Shown here one piece after another: positions 7,885 through 11,753 of a stretch of DNA of 11,753 nt. Both the position numbers and the translations under genes were made by a program. The stretch comes from an uncultured Phycisphaerales bacterium. Lineage in GTDB: Bacteria > Planctomycetota > Phycisphaerae > Phycisphaerales > SM1A02. The first letter of the stretch is position 1, and every line of letters starts with the position of its first letter. The stretch spans positions 1-11,753 of the forward strand of contig CAMPIL010000077.1 in NCBI GenBank assembly GCA_946886375.1, written 5' to 3'. The notes under the pieces are model-generated. The model was not told where the DNA came from. It did no database searches and saw only the letters and a program-made list of their open reading frames with translations.

Positions 7885-7912
7885 ATTGTATATCGGCGGT
7901 CAGCGGGATCAA
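7885..7912 (-). promoter_or_regulatory. Putative sigma70-type promoter for tRNA-Gln
   Basis: Minus-strand TTGATC (-35, 7912-7907) and TACAAT (-10, 7890-7885) are 16 bases apart. They match four of six and five of six consensus bases. Initiation about seven bases downstream would give a short leader before the tRNA 5' end at 7855. That leader contains or abuts a GC hairpin (7863-7878). Confidence 0.6.
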
Positions 7913-7925
7913 GACAAGCCAAAAC

Positions 7926-8324
7926 ATGGCTGCGGACACTGGAAATGATCGATTGCTGCTGGAGCAGAAACTCATGTCGGGACTTTTTGCAGGAACATCT
8001 CTTGAGCGGCCGGTGACCTGTGAAATCTGCGAGAAGCCGCTGAGCGAGTGTGCCTGCCCGCGCGACGCCACCGGCCGGGTGATGCTGCCCAGTGCGCAGA
8101 CCGCTGTCGTGCAAGTTGAAAAACACAAAAAGGGCAAGATCGCCACGACAATATCCGGCTTGAACAAAGCGGCTTCCAACCTGCCGGTCATCCTTACGCA
8201 ATTGAAATCCACATGCGGAGCCGGCGGCACGATCGAAGGCGAAGTGATCATCGTGCAAGGCGATCACCGCCAGCGCGTTGCGGAACAGTTGAAGTCCATG
8301 GGTTACAAGGTCATCGAGCGATGA
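7926..8324 (+). CDS. SUI1/eIF1-like translation initiation factor (YciH family) with N-terminal Cys cluster
   Basis: Small soluble protein of the SUI1/eIF1 fold. Family members bind the small ribosomal subunit and act on start-codon selection; the bacterial YciH role is less settled. The C-terminal half carries the family hallmarks VVQVEKHKKGK, TTISGL, CGAGGTIEGEVIIVQGDHR and a closing GYKVIE. The 132-residue reading starts at ATG 7926, which has no clear ribosome site. An in-frame ATG at 7974 is preceded by GGAG (7961-7964) at nine bases, giving a 116-residue protein nearer the usual family size, and I think it is the likelier start. Either way a cluster CxxC-x6-CxC (CEICEKPLSECAC, about 8019-8057) precedes the SUI1 core and could bind zinc. 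The stop overlaps the following ACT gene. The family call is secure; the start is uncertain. Confidence 0.92.
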   Translation: MAADTGNDRLLLEQKLMSGLFAGTSLERPVTCEICEKPLSECACPRDATGRVMLPSAQTAVVQVEKHKKGKIATTISGLNKAASNLPVILTQLKSTCGAGGTIEGEVIIVQGDHRQRVAEQLKSMGYKVIER

Positions 8325-8767
8325 ACGCATCGCAAAGTGGTGCGTTCGCCCTGGGGCTGACATGGCTGGACGGCCACTACGCGGTGTGCCGGTTTGATGC
8401 GCACGAGCCCATGCCGGCGTGGGTGACCAATGCGATTGCTCGACGTTCGTGCGATGGAACCGCCGCTGCGCGGCTGTTCAGCATCACGCGAACGGATCGC
8501 GAGTTGTCGATCGTGATTGATGAATCGATCCTGCCTGAGGACATCCAGTGCAAGATTGAGCGAGGGTTCGCGGCGATGCGCATCATCGGCACGCTGGATT
8601 TTGCGATGGTCGGCGTGCTGGCGAAACTCACCAGCGCACTCGCGGTCGCGAATGTGCCGGTGTTCGTGATTTCCACGTTCGACACGGATTACCTGCTCGT
8701 GCGAGAGACGGATCGTGCGCTGGCAACCAATGCGCTTGAGCAGATCGCACGATTTCTCCCGATTTAG
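8321..8767 (+). CDS. ACT-domain protein (ACT_7 type)
   Basis: Protein of 148 residues starting at ATG 8321, which shares bases with the upstream stop (ATGA), so translation is probably coupled to the SUI1 gene. The N-terminal half has FALGLTWLDGHYAVCRF and LFSITRTDRELSIVID. The C-terminal part, from about residue 88, has IIGTLDFAMVGVLAKLTSAL, then VPVFVISTFDTDYLLV. This is the pattern of stand-alone ACT_7 proteins, which resemble the regulatory domains of aspartate kinase. ACT domains usually bind small ligands, often amino acids. No catalytic domain is present, so a sensor or regulatory role is likely, with ligand unknown. It converges with asd, an aspartate-pathway gene, but that proximity is weak evidence of a link. 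Confidence 0.85.
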   Translation: MNASQSGAFALGLTWLDGHYAVCRFDAHEPMPAWVTNAIARRSCDGTAAARLFSITRTDRELSIVIDESILPEDIQCKIERGFAAMRIIGTLDFAMVGVLAKLTSALAVANVPVFVISTFDTDYLLVRETDRALATNALEQIARFLPI

Positions 8768-8807
8768 CCGCGGGGCATGCACCGCCGAGCGTCACCGGCG
8801 ATGAGCG

Positions 8808-9863
8808 TCACACACTTACTGCGCGGCGTTCCATCAGGGCCTCGGCGATCTGCACCGCGTTGAGAGCCGCGCCCTTGCGCAACTGATCGCCCGCGACAAA
8901 CAGATTCAAACCGAATCCCGGCCGCTGGCTGTGATCGGCGCGGATGCGACCCACCAGCACTTCGTCGATGCCGCTGGCGTCGATGGGTTCGGGGAACTTG
9001 TTGGTCTTGCGGTCATCCACCACGCGTACGCCGGGGGCGTTGTGCAGAATCTCGCGGGCTTCATCCTCGCCCAAGGGCTTGCGCAGCGTGAGATTGATCG
9101 ATTCACAGTGAGCCCGCAGCACCGGCACGCGCACGCACGTGGCGGTGATGCCCACCGTGTCATCGCCCCAGATCTTGTGGGTCTCCTTCACCAACTTGGT
9201 CTCCTCGGCGTTGTAGCCGTCCTCGCCGATCGTGGAGTTGTGGCTGAAGAGGTTGAACAGGTACTGCCGGCCGAAGATGTCGGTCGTATACGATTTCTGC
9301 GCGACGAATTCGCGGGCCTGCTGTTCAAGTTCGTTCATCGCCGCCGCGCCCGCGCCGGACGCCGCCTGGTACGTGCTGACGACCATGCGGTCAACGCCCA
9401 CCGCGTCGTAGAGCGGCGTCACCGCCATCAGTGCGATGATCGTGGAGCAATTGGGGTTGGCGATCAAAGCGCCTTGCGAACCCTCCAGATCTTCCAGCAC
9501 ATCATCGTTGATCTCAGGCACGATCAGCGGAACGTCATCTTGCATGCGGAACGCGCTGGAGTTGTCGATCACCAGCACGCCTCGATCTCGCGCCAGCGGG
9601 CCGAATTGCCTGCTGATGGAAGCCCCTGCGGAAAACAGCGCGATATCCACGCCGTCGAACGAATCCTCGTTGAGCTCCGCCACGGTCAGTGAGTCGCCCG
9701 CAAAGGGAATGCTCGTGCCGGCGGAACGGCTGGAGGCCAGCAGACGCACATCGCGGCAGGGGAACTTGCGCTGCTCAAGCACGGCAAGCATCTCGCGGCC
9801 GACGGCGCCGGTCGCGCCGACGATGGCCACAACTGGCGATTGGGAATTCTCGGAAAACGGCAT
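8808..9863 (-). CDS. asd: Aspartate-semialdehyde dehydrogenase
   Basis: Cytoplasmic enzyme that reduces aspartyl-4-phosphate to aspartate-4-semialdehyde with NADPH, the branch point to lysine/diaminopimelate, threonine, methionine and isoleucine. Numbered from the chosen start, the Rossmann nucleotide-binding motif GATGAVG is at residues 16-22. The catalytic cysteine is Cys139 in NPNCSTI, followed by STYQAASGAG, and GYNAEETKLVKE is the conserved substrate-binding segment. The catalytic histidine is His251 in RVPVLRAHCESI. The length of 351 residues is normal. Two in-frame ATGs lie close together at 9869 and 9863. The AAGGA ribosome site (9874-9870) directly abuts the first but is six bases from the second, so 9863 is chosen. 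No truncation or missing active-site residue is seen. It converges with the ACT-domain gene. Confidence 0.97.
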   Translation of the reverse strand: MPFSENSQSPVVAIVGATGAVGREMLAVLEQRKFPCRDVRLLASSRSAGTSIPFAGDSLTVAELNEDSFDGVDIALFSAGASISRQFGPLARDRGVLVIDNSSAFRMQDDVPLIVPEINDDVLEDLEGSQGALIANPNCSTIIALMAVTPLYDAVGVDRMVVSTYQAASGAGAAAMNELEQQAREFVAQKSYTTDIFGRQYLFNLFSHNSTIGEDGYNAEETKLVKETHKIWGDDTVGITATCVRVPVLRAHCESINLTLRKPLGEDEAREILHNAPGVRVVDDRKTNKFPEPIDASGIDEVLVGRIRADHSQRPGFGLNLFVAGDQLRKGAALNAVQIAEALMERRAVSV

Positions 9864-9869
9864 GGTCAT

Positions 9870-9874
9870 TCCTT
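9870..9874 (-). promoter_or_regulatory. Ribosome binding site that decides the asd start
   Basis: Minus-strand AAGGA touches the ATG at 9869 with zero spacing, which would not work. It is at a good six-base distance from the in-frame ATG at 9863. The shorter, 351-residue product is therefore favoured. Confidence 0.7.
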
Positions 9875-9885
9875 GGAAAAGGCGG

Positions 9886-9891
9886 ATTGTA
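9886..9891 (-). promoter_or_regulatory. Possible -10 box of asd
   Basis: Minus-strand TACAAT lies about 23 bases before the chosen asd start. It is followed by CC, as is the -10 box of the tRNA-Gln promoter in this window (TACAATCC in both). I see no convincing -35 at 16-18 bases; a TTGACT occurs upstream but too far away. If it is used, the transcript would have a very short leader. Confidence 0.35.
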
Positions 9892-9998
9892 GGCTCGCCC
9901 AGCAGTCCGGAGGCGGGATTTTCAAGTCAACCGCCGCCGGGATGTGCAGGCTTCCTCGTCGCATCATCGGCACGACCACCAAAGAATCTCCAGCGGCG

Positions 9999-10256
9999 TT
10001 ATCGCCTCATCTGCATACCCCGGGGTGCGGGTGCAGGAGTCAGGGCGGGCTGGCAGTTCCGCTCACGCCGCGCTCGCGGCAATTCGGCAGCGGCAAGTTG
10101 GTCGGCCAGGTGCACCGAAATCCTGTGCGAGCCATCCATGCGAACGTAGTGCACCCCGCCGGGAAAAGAATCGACGACCAATCCGGTCTTCCCCCCGACC
10201 TTGACCTGATCGCCCGGTTCAAACAGACGCGATGGAATGAACGGCGGACGTGTCAT
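9999..10256 (-). CDS. Small hypothetical protein with SH3/KOW-like segment
   Basis: Protein of 85 residues from ATG 10256, preceded by GGAG (10268-10265) at eight bases. The frame stays open further upstream, but that extension is low-complexity and lacks a better start. The central part, LFEPGDQVKVGGKTGLVVD then HYVRMDGSHRISVHLADQL, alternates Gly and hydrophobic residues as in small beta-barrels of the SH3/KOW type. The C-terminal tail is rich in Arg, Ala and Pro. I do not recognise a named family and see no signal peptide. It lies 135 bases upstream of the asd start on the same strand, with no clear terminator between them, so co-transcription is possible. The gene is plausible rather than proven. 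Confidence 0.55.
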   Translation of the reverse strand: MTRPPFIPSRLFEPGDQVKVGGKTGLVVDSFPGGVHYVRMDGSHRISVHLADQLAAAELPRARRERNCQPALTPAPAPRGMQMRR

Positions 10257-10329
10257 GGGCGATGCTCCGGCTTCTGATGTTGAGGCGAATGAACATCGGC
10301 CGGTCCGGCCAGCGCTCAATGTAGGAAAA

Positions 10330-10345
10330 CCGCCTGCTTCGGCGG
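10330..10345. repeat. Hairpin resembling half of the palindromic repeat at 7020-7093
   Basis: CCGCC-TGCTTC-GGCGG forms a 5-bp stem with a 6-base loop in the divergent intergenic region. Read on the minus strand, its context ATTCCCGCCGAAGCAGGCGG resembles the ATTCCCGCGAAAGCGGGAA half of the element near 7030, with a few changes. Four Ts follow on the minus strand, so a weak terminator is an alternative. Similarity was judged by eye only. Confidence 0.4.
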
Positions 10346-10403
10346 GAATCAGAGACGGGCCGAACATCAGCGACAAAACCGATGATCGGGCAGGAAGGAC
10401 CGA

Positions 10404-10409
10404 TATACT
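10404..10409 (+). promoter_or_regulatory. Possible -10 box for the prepilin gene
   Basis: TATACT, about 25 bases before the prepilin ATG at 10435, matches the -10 consensus at five of six positions. The sequence 17 bases upstream is a poor -35. It is the best candidate in the divergent intergenic region 10257-10434, which otherwise holds only the hairpin at 10330-10345. Confidence 0.35.
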
Positions 10410-10422
10410 TTTGCCATCGTTC

Positions 10423-10427
10423 GAGGG
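10423..10427 (+). promoter_or_regulatory. Ribosome binding site fixing the prepilin start
   Basis: GAGGG lies seven bases before ATG 10435. The frame is open upstream to 10237, but that extension would put some 80 residues before the prepilin cleavage site. The start at 10435 gives a normal 16-residue leader. Confidence 0.65.
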
Positions 10428-10434
10428 CGCATGC

Positions 10435-11070
10435 ATGCGGCTGCAATTGCAAACAGATGATCGGCGAACACCCTCCTGGGGCTTTTCGCTGGTTGAGACG
10501 CTGGTGGTCATCGGCGTGGTCGGCGTGCTGCTTGGATTGCTCATGCCCGCGCTGCGCTCAATCCGTGCCGACTCGCACTCGACCACTTGCCTGACCAACC
10601 TGCGTGAGATTCACGCGGCAGTTGAAATCATGCGGCAGCAGAACAACGATCTTCTTCCCTACGCTGCGCCGTTGCCGTTGCCGGCGGAACAGGTGGGAGA
10701 CGTGCCGGGCCTGCCGGAGCGGCTGGAGAGAATCGTGCCACGCGACAGTTCGACGTGGATGTGTCCTGCCGATGACACGCAGGATTCTGAAGACCTTGGC
10801 ACAAGTTACGTGTATCTGCCCGGCGCGTTCATGTTGGTGCTGCCGCCACCGATTCCCGATCCGCCGTGGACGCAGAAGGCGCTGATCGATCGTGCGATGC
10901 GGGTCATCACGCAAAGATACATCAACGGTTACCTGCAGTCGGTTCCGCTGGTGTGCGACAGCGGCGATTACCACGCGTACGGCCGACATCCGCGTAACGT
11001 CATTTTCCTGGGCGGCGAGGCACGCGTAGGCCGGCCGGAGGATGAAAACATCGCGCCGCCGCAGCGATGA
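10435..11070 (+). CDS. Type IV prepilin/pseudopilin-like protein (H-X9-DG relative)
   Basis: Protein of 211 residues with a class III signal. After a 16-residue charged leader comes G|FSLVETLVVIG (cleavage expected after Gly16, with the conserved Glu at +5), then a hydrophobic helix to about residue 40. Such proteins are processed by a PilD-type peptidase and assemble into pseudopili or remain in the membrane. CLTNLREIHAAVEIM follows the helix, then WMCPADD. Near the C terminus RHPRNVIFLGGEARVG resembles the H-X9-DG motif of planctomycete prepilin-like proteins. Here the spacing is shorter (H-X7) and GG replaces DG, so the motif is degenerate. The stop overlaps the start of the next gene, which makes a two-gene unit. 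No pilus or secretion machinery genes adjoin it in the window. The prepilin class is secure; its specific machine is unknown. Confidence 0.9.
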   Translation: MRLQLQTDDRRTPSWGFSLVETLVVIGVVGVLLGLLMPALRSIRADSHSTTCLTNLREIHAAVEIMRQQNNDLLPYAAPLPLPAEQVGDVPGLPERLERIVPRDSSTWMCPADDTQDSEDLGTSYVYLPGAFMLVLPPPIPDPPWTQKALIDRAMRVITQRYINGYLQSVPLVCDSGDYHAYGRHPRNVIFLGGEARVGRPEDENIAPPQR

Positions 11071-11753
11071 TGAATCGATGGAGCCACCCCCGTATGCGAT
11101 TGGAACTTCCATCCTTCCTCAGGCAGATTGACGGCCGCCGCATGCGAGTCGGCGGAATCGTTGCAGGGATTTGCGTGATTGTTGCGGCTGTCTGGTTTTT
11201 CTTCCCGCACATTCACCGCTCGCCTCCGAACATCTTTGACACGCCTGTGGACGGCGTGCTGGATTACCTGGCCGCGGATGATTTTAATCAACTGACGATC
11301 CAGGAGCGGACGGAATACCTTGCGGGGATTTTCGGGCGATTCAACGGCATGGGGCAGGGTGACTCGGTGATTGCGTCGGCGTTCTTCGCGGGGCTGACCG
11401 GGCCGGCGAATGAAAAACTCGTCAACAACGCCCGCATCCTGGGCAAGGACATCTTCGTGCAGGGCGCAAAGGAATACTTTGACCTCAAGACACAGCAGGA
11501 ACGCGATGCGTTTGTCGACCGCTGGGTGGTGACCTGGGTGCGGTTTGCGGAGCAGGCCACCGGCCAGTCGACGAATCGGTCCGATGAGGAAATCCTTCGC
11601 CGCATGACCACTCAGGCCACCCGCGAGGCTCGTCAGATCGGCGACATGAATGTCGAGATCGCGCAGCAGATCGTTGATCTGTGGGATCGCGATGTTGCGT
11701 CCGTGGCCTCGCCGAGAGAGCAGGCCCAGATTTTCCAGTTTGGCCCCGCCATA
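11067..11753 (+). CDS. Single-pass membrane protein, unknown function (3' partial)
   Basis: The reading frame starts at ATG 11067, whose bases overlap the prepilin stop (ATGATGA), and is still open at the right edge after 229 codons. Later in-frame ATGs at 11070 and 11094 are alternatives; no strong ribosome site distinguishes them, and coupling favours the first. The N terminus is basic (several Arg up to about residue 27). One transmembrane segment follows at about residues 28-46, GIVAGICVIVAAVWFFF, suggesting cytoplasmic N terminus and external or periplasmic C-terminal domain. The visible domain is rich in charged, probably helical sequence, with FDTPVDGVLDYLAADDF and QERTEYLAGIFGRFNGM. 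I recognise no family. Overlap with the prepilin gene suggests related function, perhaps assembly or anchoring, which is inference. Confidence 0.75.
   Translation, partial: MMNRWSHPRMRLELPSFLRQIDGRRMRVGGIVAGICVIVAAVWFFFPHIHRSPPNIFDTPVDGVLDYLAADDFNQLTIQERTEYLAGIFGRFNGMGQGDSVIASAFFAGLTGPANEKLVNNARILGKDIFVQGAKEYFDLKTQQERDAFVDRWVVTWVRFAEQATGQSTNRSDEEILRRMTTQATREARQIGDMNVEIAQQIVDLWDRDVASVASPREQAQIFQFGPAI

Noticed and set aside
8783..8800. Hairpin CGCCG / CGGCG between the convergent ACT and asd genes as a terminator
   Set aside because: The stem is only 5 bp with an 8-base loop, and neither strand has a T tract. Some termination signal may exist here, but this cannot be supported as an intrinsic terminator.
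8931..9692. 253-codon + strand open frame opposite asd
   Set aside because: The minus strand encodes a complete asd with all active-site motifs. The + frame translation is His/Arg/Ala-rich and has no recognisable domain.
10237..10434. Longer prepilin start at 10237
   Set aside because: It would place about 80 residues before the prepilin cleavage site, and it crosses the intergenic hairpin and the putative -10 box. The start at 10435 has a good ribosome site and a normal leader length.

Overview
The window reads as ordinary, densely packed chromosome of a GC-rich bacterium. It most resembles Planctomycetota, probably the Phycisphaerae. The grounds are a giant GspD-type secretin, a bacterial SUI1/eIF1-like factor coupled to an ACT-domain protein, and a prepilin of the CxxNLRxI type that is common in planctomycetes. 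This placement is inferred from gene content; there is no rRNA or other decisive marker here.

Region 1 (1-7660, + strand). An enormous 5'-truncated secretin gene fills the first 6.9 kb. Apart from one C-terminal secretin channel domain, nearly all of it is a tandem series of about 22 full NolW/secretin-N type units plus a partial one at the left edge. Usual GspD proteins carry three such domains. Its TGA overlaps the ATG of a gene for a small predicted lipoprotein. A palindromic interspersed repeat lies inside the 5' end of that gene and may have supplied its working start codon.

Region 2 (7661-8807). A tRNA-Gln(CUG) gene lies on the minus strand with a recognisable promoter and a strong intrinsic terminator; the terminator could also stop + strand transcription from the secretin operon. 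Divergent from it is a two-gene + strand unit: a SUI1/YciH-like translation factor with an N-terminal four-cysteine cluster, then an ACT_7-type protein, joined by an ATGA stop/start overlap.

Region 3 (8808-10256, - strand). Aspartate-semialdehyde dehydrogenase (asd) converges on the ACT gene. Upstream of it on the same strand is a small unrecognised protein with an SH3/KOW-like segment.

Region 4 (10257-11753, + strand). After a divergent intergenic region holding a hairpin and a putative -10 box, there is a type IV prepilin-like gene. It is overlapped by the start of a single-pass membrane protein gene that runs off the right edge.

Taken together, the left end contributes an outer-membrane secretin with a candidate lipoprotein partner, and the right end a pseudopilin-like protein with a membrane partner. 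The middle is housekeeping: translation and aspartate-family amino-acid synthesis. No other type II secretion or pilus genes (ATPase, inner-membrane platform, peptidase) are visible. The most unusual object is the secretin with its roughly sevenfold expansion of the periplasmic N-domain array.
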